A DNA stretch of 64,000 nucleotides from Asterella californica (GCA_036924285.1 JAYKYS010000019.1:3410001-3474000), one strand, 5' to 3'. Shown: positions 45,000 through 59,700, numbered from the stretch's first letter. Made by a program: numbers and translations. The notes: a model not told the origin generated them from the sequence alone.

Positions 45000-47900
45000 A
45001 TCGCGACCTGAGAGTACAGTGGGATCCCATGACTCCTTTTCGTTCTGAAAATTAGTACGTTTTGATAAATGAGCTCTGAATCGGATTGTCAGAAACTGCT
45101 CGCGGATGGAGAAAACTATATAATCACTTGCAATCACTCGAGATGCAATGGTTTGTTTTCTATAATAGTGACACCAGAAAAGCGAAGAACAGCCCGTATT
45201 TTAACACTTAGTACTCTGTAACTTCCGAAACCAATGATTTATGAAAGAATCAAATGAACACACAGAAAGTTCTTGTTCATTTTAACGATAGTAATAAACT
45301 AATGTATTGTGCTCACTTGTAGAATTCCATCTCGCGACAGGACTTATTTGCTACCATTGTGTAGGTATAGACAAACTTACAACTTCGACGTAAACTCATG
45401 GATTATGTCCTGCTTTTCTGCATCACTCTCCTCAGTTATAGATTCTTTTACATGTTTTTATAGTACTTGTATATTTATTGTTAACAAGGTATAGACAAGC
45501 TTATAGCTTCGATGTAAGAGAGAATTCAATTGCGTGAAGCTACTAAAGATGGATCGCTTTGAATTTCATTTTATATATTCATCGTTGGGTTGTAAGTATA
45601 AATGTAATTTTTTGCAACGTGTGGTATATTGTTGAACTATCAAATGGTTAAAAGTTAATTCTTGACTTTTGAAGTTATGATTCAAGCAGCAAAAAAATAG
45701 ACAAAAAAGGCCAAAGATCAATAGAGCGAAGAATTATCATGAATAACAAGTTGATTATATTGAAAACATAATCACAGAAAATAAAATATATCAAGAAAAA
45801 ATATATCAAGAGAACTAATGAGTTTAAGTTACAAGAGTTATATTTACTGAATGTGAAAAAGTGATCTCTAGATTTTACTCTAATTTTGGACGTAAATTTC
45901 TTTAGTCTACCAATATTATCACTTTTCTACAACTCTTTTTATATTCTTATCCAGTATGGTGTGATTATGTAGTGCAGGTGAAAACAAAATGATAGTATCA
46001 ATCTAAATCAATACTTTTTTGCATAGTGACCTTGTACCTCTGAATTCAGTTTACAAGATCAAAACTATTACTTTTAGTCAACAAAATAAAACCTAAGACA
46101 TCTAATTGAAATAACTTTTAGTCTATTGTCATGATAGTATACATTATATTTATCTTGGATAGAAAGTGATATTATGAACATTTTCTTTTTCATGTTCATA
46201 TGTACAATGAATTCCACTACATTCAAAAAGTAAAAGTATGAAAAAAGTTTCAAGAGAAAACAGTGATTTGAAGAAGAACTCTTACTACATGATGTGAAAA
46301 ATAATCACAATATTGAACTCACAATAGAAATATTGAAGCAACCAAGTTCTACTCCATCATCTCTCATAAAATCTTCAAAAAAAAACAAAATTAACATACA
46401 ATTATTTCATTATAAATGCTAAGTCTAAATACAAACTTTTTAGTGTTAATAGATAACATAAAGTAAGCCAAATAAAATGATACTTTTTAAAAAATTATAT
46501 TAAAGAAATACAATAAAATTTATAAATTGTAACCAAAAACTCTATTTTTGGTTACAAAACCAAAATACCAAAATACAATAACCAAAATACTACAACATGT
46601 AGTGCACAAAGCAACAACGTAGTGAATTGCTCCGACAAAGTCTACACAAATATGTATTGTAGGATACAATACTTTGGTGGTAGACCAATGTAGGTAGAAA
46701 GACTCTCAAAAATCTTTAGTCACAAGGAATATGCAAAATTCATCCTCTTGATCGATGGTCAGACGAAGTTTGAGACAATTAAACTGTGGAGTTCTATTTT
46801 AGTTTCCAAATTTCCAAATTTTTTGTCGTTCTGAATATGCATGTGTTATCTTATCGTTCGATCTATGATAGTAGAGCTATTGTCTTTATTGTTGTACACA
46901 ATGAAAATGAATACCACAAAGTTGAGATAACAATCGTGGATGATGATTCTGAAGAAAATAAGATGACAGTAAGTAATTATGTATATTAAATAAATTATGT
47001 ATATTTAAGATAAATTATATCATAAATTACATTAGTTAAGATTTTATTATTCATGAAACTTCTAGACTAACACAAACTTTTGTTCATGTTATAGTTGATC
47101 ATAAATTATGATTTTGCTATAGAGTACAAAAATATCAGAATGTTTTTTCATTATAGACATGTCGTATTGTGCACTTAAAATCTGTATCAAGATAATTTTT
47201 GTTCACGAGAGAAGAAAATGATGTTTCTAAATTGCATACACACAAAGCCATTATATGGGCGACTCCTTTTGTCAGATCTAGACTTGACGTTCTAAAAAGA
47301 GTGTAAAAGGTTCATATTACAAAAAAATAGCAAAAGTATCAAGGTATATAATCAATTTTTCATATGAATTATCTAAATCAATCTTCCTATTAATATATCA
47401 ATCTTCCTATAAATATATTTTATATTTATAACTTCTTTCCATGTGTTTAGGTTCATGGTACTTTCAAATCACTCAATTATGATAACAGACATACAAATAC
47501 ACGTGTGTCACGTGCAATTTGACGCATTTATAAATTCAAGATTTAAATAATCTTCAAGGTTTTTGTGAAAATTGTAAATTGAATTGCCAGTTTTGACTTG
47601 TGTCATGGATTGAAAGATATGTTGAAGATCTTTTCAATGGTAAACAATACATTGTCCATGCAAAAGACAATTGGTTGCAAGATCTAACAAGTCCAGTAGA
47701 AATGAAGGTTGTCCAAGATTACAACAAAGATAACCACCGATATATGATATTGGACCAAATTGAAGAGATCGCAACAGTGTGAATTTTTTGTTTAATTCAA
47801 ATGATGATTTTTGTGGATTTGATAAGACATATAATCTAACCATCCGTTACAAGATATTGACTCTCACCAATTAAATATTCTATATTTAGAACTTTATTTA

Positions 47901-48370
47901 TTATATCAAAAATATCTGTATTTATCGTAAAAAATTTCATACAATCTCATAAGAAGTATGAAATACAACTCATTCGAATGAAAAAAAACTTTTGATAAAA
48001 CAAAATAATATAAAATAATTTAAATATATGATTCAACTAACACATATAGTCATACTTTTAAAAAATGAAAAATACTATCACATAGATACTTACTCCAAGT
48101 CTTTATTGGATGTGTCCACAAGTTGCCACATATCGTGTTTGACTCCATCTCTCAATGTCATTCTTATTGGACGGTGAGTTTGCCCTCGATGTATATAGCA
48201 GGGATAATCAGTTAGATCTTTGCGTGGTATGGATTGTAGACAGACGATTAACGATGAGGTGATGTAGCACCCGCCTCCTGATCCTTGTATCCATGAAGAT
48301 GTATATCACGTAGTTGGGATATGAGGCTATCTAGAGTTAGAGGGATCTAACTGCCAGTTAGGGAGACAAT
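45000..48370. other. AT-rich DNA, no gene supported
   Basis: Mostly strongly AT-rich. A related pair of blocks occurs at 45365 and 45489 (GGTATAGACAARCTTA). A perfect 11-bp hairpin is at 46529-46555. A 60-codon frame at 47600-47782 looks mildly protein-like (NGKQYIVHAKDNWLQDL) but matches nothing I know. Confidence 0.5.
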
Positions 48371-48378
48371 TGTGGTAT

Positions 48379-48472
48379 ACTTGTGTATGTGTATGACATC
48401 GTCCATGTGTTATGTGTATTCTGTGGTGTACCTCCAACAGCAATATATGTTGTGTAGCTACGTGTATGCGCA
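48379..48472. repeat. Direct repeat, left copy (about 94 bp)
   Basis: ACTTGTGTATGTGTATGACA followed by CATCGTCCATGTGTTATGTG-like sequence; recurs at 48781-48873. The pair encloses GC-richer sequence in an otherwise AT-rich region, which suggests a small inserted element. Confidence 0.75.
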
Positions 48473-48780
48473 TGACAGCTGTCACGTTAGTTTGACACCT
48501 TGGCTAGGTTGACCGAGTGCGGAGTGGCTAATCTCAATAAGGTCGTTAGTGCCGTTAGGGCGAGTTCTTGGGATAGCCCACTAGGGGTATACTTTGCAAG
48601 TAGGGCTTGGAGGCCTTAGTTCTTCGAGCTGAGCCTTCTAGCTCCTGGCTATGGTGGATAGTCTTGGTGAGTGCAGTCTGGAATCTCTGCGAGCACAGAG
48701 TGGATTTAGCTCGACTTTAGTGGTTGTTTACTGCCGGTTGGTATGGTGGAGTGAGTACATACCGTTTATCATTGTAGTAC

Positions 48781-48873
48781 ACTTGTGTATGTGTATGACA
48801 TCGTCCATGTGTTATGTGTATGTGTGGTGTATCTCTGACAGCGGTGTATATTGTGTAGCGATGTGTATACGCA
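48781..48873. repeat. Direct repeat, right copy (about 93 bp)
   Basis: Partner of 48379-48472 at an offset of 402 bp, with a few substitutions and small deletions. Confidence 0.75.
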
Positions 48874-48899
48874 CGATGTAGTTGTATAGAAATCTCCTC

Positions 48900-51800
48900 G
48901 TATGCATCTCGATGAGTTTTTGATCAATTTTACTATCATTATTCATAAGATGCATAAGAATTATCCAACTATAATCATAAGAGAATTCAGTATCGATCTA
49001 CTCAAAATTGATAATCATCAAATTGCATCCTTCACATCTTATGAATTCATATAACTTTTTCTTGACTTTCATGAAACCAATCACAATATACGGATCAAAT
49101 CTAGATCAAATATGGATTAACGTTCCCTTGTATGAAAATCTCTTTTCATCATAACATGCTTATTAGACAAATCCTGATCTTGTTTTTATTCTCTATAAAA
49201 AACCATCACATGTTAATATGTTTTCATCTACGTGAACAAACGAAACTAATCTTCTTTCCTTCGTATACTCATCAATCGAGCTATGCGAATGATGTTCATG
49301 ATCATATATTTCAGATTCAAGAGATTTTCAACACTTGCGAAACAATGTACTCTCTCATACGTTTCTTGAAATAACTTTTTCTTATATAAATTAAAAATAA
49401 TCATCATATCATGAGCTACTGACTTCACAAAATTCTCAAATATATGCATCTACAAATGTTCTCAATACTATATAAACATGCTTATTCTAACATCCATAAT
49501 ATTCCATATGTTTGCTTTGCAGTAACGATTCATTGTTGCTCTGAAGACGATCTCAATATTCAAATAATCATTTCTTGCATATCTTATATATTATCGATAC
49601 TCAAATGTACATAATCTTGACAACATCTCTCACCTTCTTCATTATATTTTACTTCATTTGATAAAAATCATAACATGTTAATATAGTCTCATCTACCTAA
49701 AAAAATTAGTTTATTTTGTTTCTTACTATGCTCATCATTCGAACCATTAACTAGAAATTCATATGCATCAAAATGAAGATATCCTCAACAATTATGACAT
49801 CATATACTCCTTCATATTTTATAACAATAATTGCATCATACACAAACTGCAAACTAGCACATTGTCATTTATGTATCTTTTCTAAACTTCCATAAATTTC
49901 GAAATGTATGTAATAATTTAGTTCAAAGTTATTTTTCCTGACCTCCACAATATTCTAAATATTTTTTTCTGCAGTTTGTTATAGGACTGATTGCACTTTC
50001 GTGGGGAGCTCTTACGCGAGGTCGACTGTATTGGCCCTTTGTCTTGTCCAACGTTTTGGAGATTATTTTAGTGTTAACTACATAGAGTATGAAGTCGTTA
50101 ATTCTAATTACGGTAAAACATACTCAATAACAATGTTCATTTGTTCATGAGTATATAACGATAAAGTAACTATACACTATCTAATTTTGTTATGCAGAAA
50201 CATTATTTTCAGGAAACAACTATAGAACAGATGAAGTTGGAATAGACATGATTCTCAATATTACACACTAATGAACGTCTGCCACTGAAAACATAATATT
50301 TTCAGGAAACAACTCCAGAAAAGATGAAACTGGAATAGACATAATTCTCAATATTCCACACTAATCAGGGTTTGTCACTGAAAATAGAATACTGGAAACA
50401 AATGAGACATTAACATTTTTGAAGCTTTAAACATCTGTAACTTACTTAGATTCAAGCGTTGAAAACCAAAAACAATAATCATTTTTTAGTTTTAGTTACA
50501 CTAATGTCAACTTTATAATTAATATTTAAGAGCGTTAATAACAATAAATTATGCATAAACGTGTTCTTGGAAACTGACTTATATAGTGTGTATAACACTA
50601 GATGTAATTGCAAGTGTAAGTAGAAAGCAAAACTACTAAGGGAACTATGTTATCTTTTGCAATGTATGCACACATATGCAAGTAAGATTGATCTTAAGAC
50701 TCTAGGCAAATATACCAAAAAGATATTTAGATAATTACTTGTAGTCAACATTTCAGTTCAATCATGGCTGAACTTTTCTGAGTAAATTTACTTTAAAAGA
50801 AGTGAATCATTAGATGCATTTCTCCGGCCATATGACGGTTCATCGGAAAAGTGGGCACGTTCAATTATTTTTTTAATAATATTAAGTAAATGAATTATAA
50901 TTTCCCGCTTAACAACGGGACATCTGCGGAACGTTGGGACGATGTCCTGAAACCAAAAAATAACAAGAAAATAAAATATTAATAAAAATAATAAAAAATA
51001 TTAATTTCTCTTTGAACCACGAGACTATCAGCGGTGTGAGAACTTTCTGAAGACTTCGCAACCAAACAAAAATATATAAAAATTTAAAATTATAGAAATA
51101 TAGATTGTGACAGTCGTTCCGTGGATCGTCCCGTTGTGAAAAAGTTTTGTAACCAAAAATTTTATTAAAACTTAAAAAAGAAACAGTTTCTTCCTTATGT
51201 AATTCTCGGAATACTCATAAAAAGTTCTAAATGGCAGGCCTGGCTGGTCGTACTTTAATTGTTCAATGATTTCTCGAACAGCTTTCCTTTTAGCTTCTTT
51301 CTATCGGTCTTACGTGTCTCTATTTTCAAATTGTGGTCTACATGAAAAGTCATCATTAATATCAATTAATTTATGGCTAATGTTCACTATGAAAGTTACT
51401 TCAAAATACATAGAATTTGTACGTACCACCTCTGTTGATGGTACGAGAAATTTACCGCCAGAGTACATAAAAGCTTTTACAACACTTACCATACACTTAT
51501 AAGGACAAGGTTTGAGTTACCTAAATTTTAAAGAACGATAGTCAGACAAACAAACGAATAGTTTTTTCTTCTCTTTAGTTCTCTCTAGTATGAAATCGGT
51601 TCTTATATGTCTTGGACGCTAACGAGAGATATGAAGATAATGAACATTCTGAAAGAAATTTGAACTTTATATAATATTTGCATAAGAGTATTTATGTCAT
51701 GAAAAACCTAACCTCGAGTGGAAATGAAGATGTCGAGTAATGGGCAAAGTGCCACGTAATTAACTTTAGATAGTGGGTTTTGTCCCCACACCGGGGTTAA

Positions 51801-52540
51801 GAACTGAACACAGCGAACTTAAACCCTCAAGAAGAAGATCTATTATCCGGTAGCTGACTAGACATCCACGTCATACAGAGGTCATGAGTCAGGTGTATGA
51901 TAAAGTAAATCTTGTAGATTGGGATATGAGAAAATCCAAAAGTAAGATTCGAGGTCATGATCTGGAAGGATCATGACCGATGTAAATCTTGGCGGGTGAA
52001 AAGGGAAGGTTCTCCCTGCTTGCCTTTCACTTGGATTCTAACGGCGCTGACCCACAGCTCTCCAATTGACTTACTCCCGAGTCCAGGTCGACTTGATGAG
52101 TTATTTCTGGATATTCTCGCATTTCTAGTTTTGACTATCATTTGACATTTATAAATAATTTGATTTTTTCTTTCAGTTTGGTAAGAATTTTCACTTAAAA
52201 CTTATCTCTTTCCTGATAACAACAAGTGAACAAAAGTTCTCCGAAGTTAGATCTTGTTTTCATATAATTGAACATCCATAATAATCATCTCCTCCCTATT
52301 CAGATGGAAGTGGTATTGCTGCATGCCTCATTTATAACCAAACATTTCTTCTTGGAAGAGTTCGGTCATAAATTAATATGTCTAAATAAATATTTTTATT
52401 TATTCGAGTACATTACTTTTTTACTAAGAAAAAATCACTGTACATGTTGCTCTTACAGGTTTAAGTTTGCAGCGGCCATGTGTAACTAGATTAATCAGGT
52501 TTAATTATAAATTTAGTTATTTAAATATAGCAAAATTTCT
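48900..52540. other. AT-rich DNA, no gene supported
   Basis: Short frames only. It contains the 93-bp tandem duplication near 50.2-50.4 kb. Confidence 0.5.
50201..50390. repeat. Tandem duplication, 93-bp period
   Basis: TTTTCAGGAAACAACT occurs at 50206 and 50299. The following sequence (GGAATAGACAT...ATTCTCAATATT...CACACTAAT) repeats with several substitutions. Confidence 0.75.
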
Positions 52541-52551
52541 TAGTACATCTC

Positions 52552-52608
52552 TTCTTCTCTCACATATATGCTTTCGACCCTTTCGAAAGCATATATGTGA
52601 GAGAAGAA
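52552..52608. repeat. Perfect 26-bp hairpin
   Basis: Arms 52552-52577 and 52583-52608 are exact reverse complements around a 5-base loop. The arms contain CACATATATGCTTTCGA. No flanking gene is recognised. Confidence 0.9.
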
Positions 52609-52609
52609 G

Positions 52610-55500
52610 GAAGGAATCATAATGTTTAGGTTCGCCGGGGCACTTTGCATCTTTACTACGTATGTATGTATATTCACTGATAAACTCACCTGTAAGAATT
52701 CCCAAAGACTATATAGACAATATATCACTTATGTCCCTATTATATCCCAGGTTGAAACTTTGGATCGTGTCTCACAAGGCAAGATTATTACTAATACACA
52801 GATCCCGAAGACAGAGAGTGCATTTTATGTTCGGCAAAGTTTTATCATCTGGGTATGCGGGAAAACTTGTGCGATAAAATTCGGCTACGGGGGGTTTTTA
52901 GAAATCAATAGTTATTTAATTCAGCTACGGAGCTAGTCGGAATAACCAACAGACTTGTGGGGAAAACGTAAAAGGAAGGCAATGGGAGTCCCAATGCTCT
53001 GCGCGAGTTTATTCACGTGAGTGAATGGATGAGGCAGCTGACTTTCCACGGCAGCTGAAGAGAAGAATAATATCGGACAAAAGCGTTTTATAACAGTAAG
53101 AATCATGTCAGTAAAATCATACCTCCTGAATCCTGATCTGTGAAAAGTGTAAAAAGTACACTTTGAGCTGGATTCGACTTTCTATCGTCCGTGGAATCAA
53201 ATAAATCTTTTTCCTTTTCTTTCCTTCCCTTTCCGTTCTCGTCTGTATGTTCCTGCTTGATGTAGCACGCATTTCTCACTCAAAGCGGCGCCGCACGGCA
53301 CCAGCCGGCTCTCACTTTCCGAGTCTGTTCCCGCACGCCAACTGCAACTTTGAGATGGCAGCGCTACTTCATGACTAAACCCTTCCGCCCCGGACTCCGG
53401 AGGTCAAGGACCGCTTTCCATTGAAGAAACGCCGGTCCCCCACACGACTGAGTGGTGACCGATCTTTGGTGTGGGTCCTTTATGCAAGACCGGTCCTTTG
53501 AAAGACCGCAAGTCCCTTCGGTAGAGAGACCTTCTTCCTATACATTTTGACAGGACAAACACAAGATCACAGGATGAACAAAAGACAACTAGGTAATCTT
53601 TTCAACCACTTAAACCATTTTTGCCTTTTGCCTTTTGTATTTTCCCGTGGTTTACATCTGATTAACCATCGATCTAATTTCCATGCACCACTGTCTAGGT
53701 TGAGACAACTCACAGAACCAGTTTAGGTCTGGAAATTGATATATCACTGTTTAGTCACGGTTTTACATCCATAAATTTGATATGCCACTGTTTAGACCAG
53801 GTTTTGGTTGGAAAATGGTATATTATTGTATAAGTGATATGCAACTGGTTTTCTTTTCTTTTTTTCACACAAGAAATAGAAACTTTACTAACCAGGCAGA
53901 GCCAGCCGAGAAAAACTAGGTTTGGTTGGAAAGACTGCACTTACAAGTTTCGATAGAAGGAGAAGTAAAGAAGAAAATAGATGTTAAAAACAATAACCTG
54001 AAATTACGACTAATAACATCTCCACCCGTATAGCGATCGAGGTCCATTACCATCATATACTAATCGACGTTTGAGTACTATGTGCTTATACTAATCATCG
54101 TACTAATTGAATTCTTATAATGTATTCTTTTTAGCAATCCTTCGTACATTGTCTACTAAATATATTTTTTCTTTTCAAAATATTCGATAAATTACTAATA
54201 TCAGACGAAAAGTGTCTAATATCAACATATCAGTGGCTGATTATTGATGTTATACATTTTCTTCTTTTTACTCGTGCTTTTAGTTCAAATAAAAAATTTA
54301 ATAGAGTTTTACTGTCGGAGAAAAATATCTCCAAGAACACAAACATTCTCCACATAGGGAGGACGGTTAGGCGAAAGTATTTTGCTTGACTATAAAATAA
54401 ACAATAAAGAATTAAATATAACATATGTAAAGTATACCATTGGAGATACTGTCATATGAAAATACTTACCATCAATTTTCCAGTCTCATGACTATAAATT
54501 TCTCGCTGTACGGCGCCTTTCAAATAAAAATGAGAAAGAGAAAGGAAGGAGCGTCCCCTAGAATGTTTCCTATGAGCCCTACATTTACCACCAGTTTCAA
54601 AATTTAAAGGACTAGAGAGTATCTAAGGGTTGTAAACAGCGCTACCCGATTATTTTTGCAATATTCTTGCACAACAGTAATATGTAAATCAGTTTTACCG
54701 GCAAAGATCTGACCGTTTCATATGTGCTCTCCATTTCTTGAAGATGATTCTTTCTCTTTTCTTAAGCACCATTAAAACTGAAAGTATCATTTGTGAAATC
54801 TGGAATTATACCAGAGATCACACCAAAACTACAAGTTCCGGTTCTCCGTTTCTACTATCTAGTAAGTATCTTCTTGTATGGTTCATATTCTGGATTAGGA
54901 TAATCTTTATAGGAAAAAGTATGTATTCTGTATGATGTACTTTTGGGAAGTTTCATTTAATTGATTTCTCCAAGTTGGGATATAATCAAATCGCACGTTG
55001 TTCTTGTCACATTCAATGGGTCTTCCAGTTGTTGATGCCATGGTCACTTGCTGTGACAATGAGTCCATTCTTGAAGTCAATCTTGATTGCTTGCTACTAG
55101 AATGCGCCTTTTTTTTCAAAATCTTGCTTTGTAGTTAAGGTCCTTATTGAGTTTGTGCACTCCACACTCTGGTAGAGAAACTATGCACAGAAAACAATTC
55201 ATTGCAAAACAACATAGAAGGGGTACACATCTTGCCTCTATGCAAACATCTTTAAAACAAAATTTATTGTAGAGTTTAAGTGTGTAAAAGCTAGTGGGAA
55301 GTCACTGTCTACTATCACAACATCCAAAGACCTAAGAGGCTAGTAGGAAGGGTGTCTAAGAGAGCATCTGCATCACATTTACCTTATACGCACCTTACTC
55401 ACCGTACTGTACTGTGATATTTATGGTCAAATTAAAATAAGGTTAAATAGTTTCCATCGCATTTCTACACAACGTATAATACTATAATGAATATACCTAT
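52610..55500. other. No supported gene
   Basis: A locally GC-rich patch at 53270-53500 stands out from AT-rich surroundings. Degenerate repeats of a GATATRYCACTGTTTAG-like unit lie near 53730-53850. Open frames are short and unconvincing. Confidence 0.45.
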
Positions 55501-55509
55501 TTAATATTA

Positions 55510-55792
55510 GTGCGTGTCAAAGCTGGAACCTTTCATAAATATTATTCTTCAGCGGGTGATTGTTACGGCTGTGGCCAAACGCCCGCGGCGTCTACAATTG
55601 ATTTTTTGTTCAGTTTTGATGTCTGTTTTATAATTTTTAAGAAGTTACAATGTCAAAAAGATAATTACTTACAGCGATACAAAGCTAACGCACTAAGCGA
55701 TACACGTCTCTAGACAAAGCTACCGTTGGACAAACTACCGACTTTTCTCTTCTGGACGTTAGAGAATATTTTGCTTTAGCTTTGACACGCAC
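55510..55792. mobile_element. MITE, 15-bp terminal inverted repeats, TA target
   Basis: GTGCGTGTCAAAGCT at 55510-55524 and its exact reverse complement at 55778-55792 bound a 283-bp segment. TA dinucleotides lie immediately outside both ends, as for Tc1/mariner (Stowaway-like) insertions. An ATT just outside an extended repeat is an alternative target reading. No transposase is encoded. Confidence 0.65.
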
Positions 55793-56253
55793 TATTAATC
55801 GCAGTATGAATTACACAATCTATAACAAGGAGAAGTGGAAAATAGTGATTTTCTTACCTGCTACGTACTTCATCAAATGGGCGAGGCGGAGAAAAGAAAA
55901 GAAAGAAGATAACATTGGTTCATATGATGCTTTTCCTTTTCTCTTCTTGAACTGAAGAAGTAGTATAGCATTAGAATGAAGTTCATAAAACTTCAAATGA
56001 TTGATTAACAATGGAAGAAATATGCCACGAATAATTATTTCTAGCATGGGTGTGCATCAAGCTTCCAAACTTGTCCCTAAGCTAATCTTTGGCAATGCAA
56101 TGTGCGTTCTAATATACCACACTAGAATCTCCAAAATTTCAACCTTGCCTCCATTTCTAATGGAAGCAACCTTCACGTTAGACCGAACGTGAAGCCGGGA
56201 AAAGGGAGATCACATCCTGCTTTCAATAGTATTCTCTTTCTCAGTTCTCGATC

Positions 56254-56725
56254 ATGGTCGAACTGATACAACCACTTGCGCGGAAACAATGGGGGAATAT
56301 CACTCATACGCATAATGACATACGCACAATATCAATCGGTACGCATGGTCACTCCAGTAGTTGTGGACTTGGAAGTGACCTTGAACTAGGATGTGATGTA
56401 AGATTGATCTGCCTGCTAATAACTTCGTCAGTGCTTGAGATTGCTACGGTAAGCTTGTAGTACTTTAGGTTTCCGTCGTTTTTCTGCACATTATGACTAC
56501 AGTAGCGAACTTGCTGTAGGAGATTGTCGCCATCTTGAGGTGAGTGCTACTTTAAAGTAACCGGTTGAATGTAACATTCAAAAACGTCTTTCGTGATCGT
56601 TCAAAGCTGTGTTTTTGCAGGTTGTGATTAGGATCTCCACCCATGGCACCGCACCCTACTTCCAGCCAGGGAGCAAAAGAGAAGAAAGAAGACGCAAGCC
56701 AACTAACAAAGCAATAGACCTTAAT
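56254..56725 (+). CDS. Possible small two-exon ORF, unidentified
   Basis: An ATG frame at 56254 (MVELIQPLARKQWGNITH...) reaches a GAT|GTAAGA donor-like site near 56398. After a TTTGCAG acceptor at about 56621 an open frame (VVIRISTHGTAPYFQPGSKR..., ending NLATSLS) runs to a stop near 56746. The peptide halves look plausible but the join is speculative and no family is recognised. A non-coding transcript or chance is equally possible. Confidence 0.15.
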
Positions 56726-56749
56726 CTGGCTACTTCGCTAAGTTAGCAC

Positions 56750-59700
56750 GGGAAAGCAACAATTTCCATTCGCTGGACACCATACTTCAGTAAGGACGTA
56801 TAAGATGAAGGACCGTTCGGGTTTCCAGGTTGCTATTTTGCCGTATCCTGCAGCGGCCACACTGATTCCGCATTTCCAGCCTGCAGACCCTTCTTTCTCA
56901 GTCATTTAGACTACTGGTAGTTCAACATTTGTTCGCAAGTTAACTGAATCACTTGAGATCTTTCAGCTCATCTTTCAGCCGTTGTCTCCGCCCTCCTGAT
57001 CGGGCAACCATAGCCAAGTCGAGTAAGCGGATCAAGCTATGCCTACAATGACTCAGTTAGATGGTGCTGGTTTCCTAGTGATTGTTCTTCGCTCTGTCTT
57101 AGCACTGTCCATGCAGCTAGAAAGTTGTGTTCTCCTTGGTCCTATTCTCTCTTTGACTTCTGCTGTAAGGCGAATTGCATGCTATCTAACAAACAACCCA
57201 TCCAATCTCCTCTCTAACCTTACTAACACATTTTGAGAGTCAATTGTTTGTGGAGTTCGCTTCTGGAAGTTCAGCAACTTGAGTGAGCTGGATGACTCCG
57301 GCAGTTCTCACACCTTGTGATTAGACAACTTTTACGGTAAGTGATCTTCTAGCTTACTCCATCTGCTGCTGTTGTGCGTTAGCTAGTGTTTGACAAGCGC
57401 ATGCGCATGACGGAGCAACTTATGGGCCTTGTTTAGGTGAAAAGAGCATGGTATTCTTTCTCACGGTTCATACTTACATTTAGAAACAGCATATAGCTAA
57501 TTGAACTGCACAAAGTCTGTGCTACATCCATCTTTTCTTATGTGTTTCCTTGATACTCGGAGGACCAACTAACTTTGCGTGGTCGAAGGTCATACTGCAG
57601 TATCCAGGTGAGCTCTCTGTAACCCTGTAACCTCCAGTAATCAGAGGTGTAAGGGAAATCCCTAGCACCCCACAGGGTCACACGAGAGGCCTTCGCTATT
57701 TTTTGAGAATTTAGTAAGCATGACCCGCAGGATTCACGGAGAAGGAGAAGTAACAGCAGGTGAAGGCGGGGGATAGTGTGTTTAGTCCTGTACACACGGG
57801 AACGATGATTGATCCTCCCGAAGCAGCTCTCTACTTTCACCAGCTGAAATTCTGGGTCAGAATTCGATTTCGTGGTGCAGATTGAGCCGCGCTGATAACT
57901 ACCCCCATTGAGGTGAGTAGATACAGTGTTACAACGCTTGTCGTCTGGGCTCAGCAGCGTCTTAACTGCGCAAGTCTGAAAGGGTGCTTAGTTTTCCTGG
58001 GGCGTAAGGAAGGAAGGTTAGTTGGGCCTAAAAGTTGAAGTGCGTGATGTCTCCACAGCAAGACCACTCATTGTGGAAGTGAGAGATCTTCATGTGGAGC
58101 AAAGCCAAGCTGGGCTTGTGGCGATGCCGCGCGTACCTCCCCCCTTTCTTGATTTGAAAAGAGGCAACCGTTATGGTGGACATGGATGTCAGTGCATACC
58201 GGCTGGAAATACATGGACCAAGTGACGGGGAGTGGCACCCCTTAACTTCTTGTGCAGTCAAGATCTTTGGGTCCGACCGAGTTGGTTGCACTAGGTGGAA
58301 ATGTGCTGTCAAAGATTTCATTCGGTATCGACAAACTGTATCTTTAACTGTCCATATCCTTCTTTGTCTGTTATACTCTCTGACACTCTTGAAGGTCAAC
58401 TGCCAGAAGAACGAGATTGCCATGGAAATGGGATTTTCCTCCTCGAGAATATAGACCACAAAACATGTAAAATCTTAAGCATACCAGCAAGTGTGGATCT
58501 AATATTTGGATCCATGCTGCAAACATCCACAATCATAGGAGATTTAATCTTCATTTGCAGGAGGTCTAGGAGATTTGTCATTTCGGCTAGACTGACCAAA
58601 GGAAATATACGCTCGCTCGCAGGTAAGTGTTGAATTTTGAGGGTGAAAAGTGGGGAACACACGCTTACCTCTTGATTTAATATCCCATGACTACCGGCTC
58701 CTTGAAAGTCTCCCTGCTCCTGCACAACATTGCATCTGAGCTTGGGCTTGTGTTCAGTACAGTAGGTTGGCAGCTGCGCTGCAAAGCTCCCAAGCAAAGC
58801 ACGCACAACTCTGGAGATACTACTGAGCCCCGTTCCCAGCAGATGAGGAGTTACCTCCTCAAAGCTTTCCCTCAAGAGTAACAATTGACGAACTCGTCAG
58901 GTATATATATGAGGAACGGCATGTTCAAGTCATCTATCGGTTAGGTGACGGTAGATGACTTTTGTCAACAAATGTACTCCATACGCTCTTGAAGACCAAC
59001 TGGCAACCGTGTTCTGCTAGACTGAAAGGAACGAAAATATTCAAAGGCTCAAACGATCATTGAGCCTTGAAATGTTGTACTAGAATAATAGCAACTCTCC
59101 AGTTGGCACAGAAGAAAGACGTCACGAGAAGGAACTAGACAGTTCACGGCCTCCCTGTCTACACGTCGACGAGCTTGCGGTGGTGTTACAGTACAGTATC
59201 AACATTTAGCTAGCATCAAAAGTCCGAAAGTCCGTGATCATTTACTGGTACAGCACGGCCACATTCACATGATACGGATCAGTGGAAAACATTCCGGCTG
59301 TTCACTACGGATGTTATCTTCGTATCTGAACATGTGGATTACCGGATTACCATTGGGTATCATCTGAGAGCCAGGAGTATCATATTTTATTCCAAACAAA
59401 TCAGCCAAGCCAGCCCAGCCAGCCGACCTACTGCTTAGTTCTCCTCTCGTGGAAGCCTGTCCTCTACGGCGCCAGTTTTAGATTTGGAATGCTACTTGAA
59501 CCCAGAAGAGAACAGCACGGACGATGATGACGGGATTGAGTTCGTAACAATTCTCAAGCTTCCTGGAATTCCCACTTTTGCCAGCTTGGCTCATGTTATG
59601 ACCTCGTTTGACCAATGACCAACTATTGTCCTAGTCTTCTGTGGGGCCCAGCTGCACCTTCCAAAGATTGTCTCGTTCATCTCACCGCATCACTTTCTTG

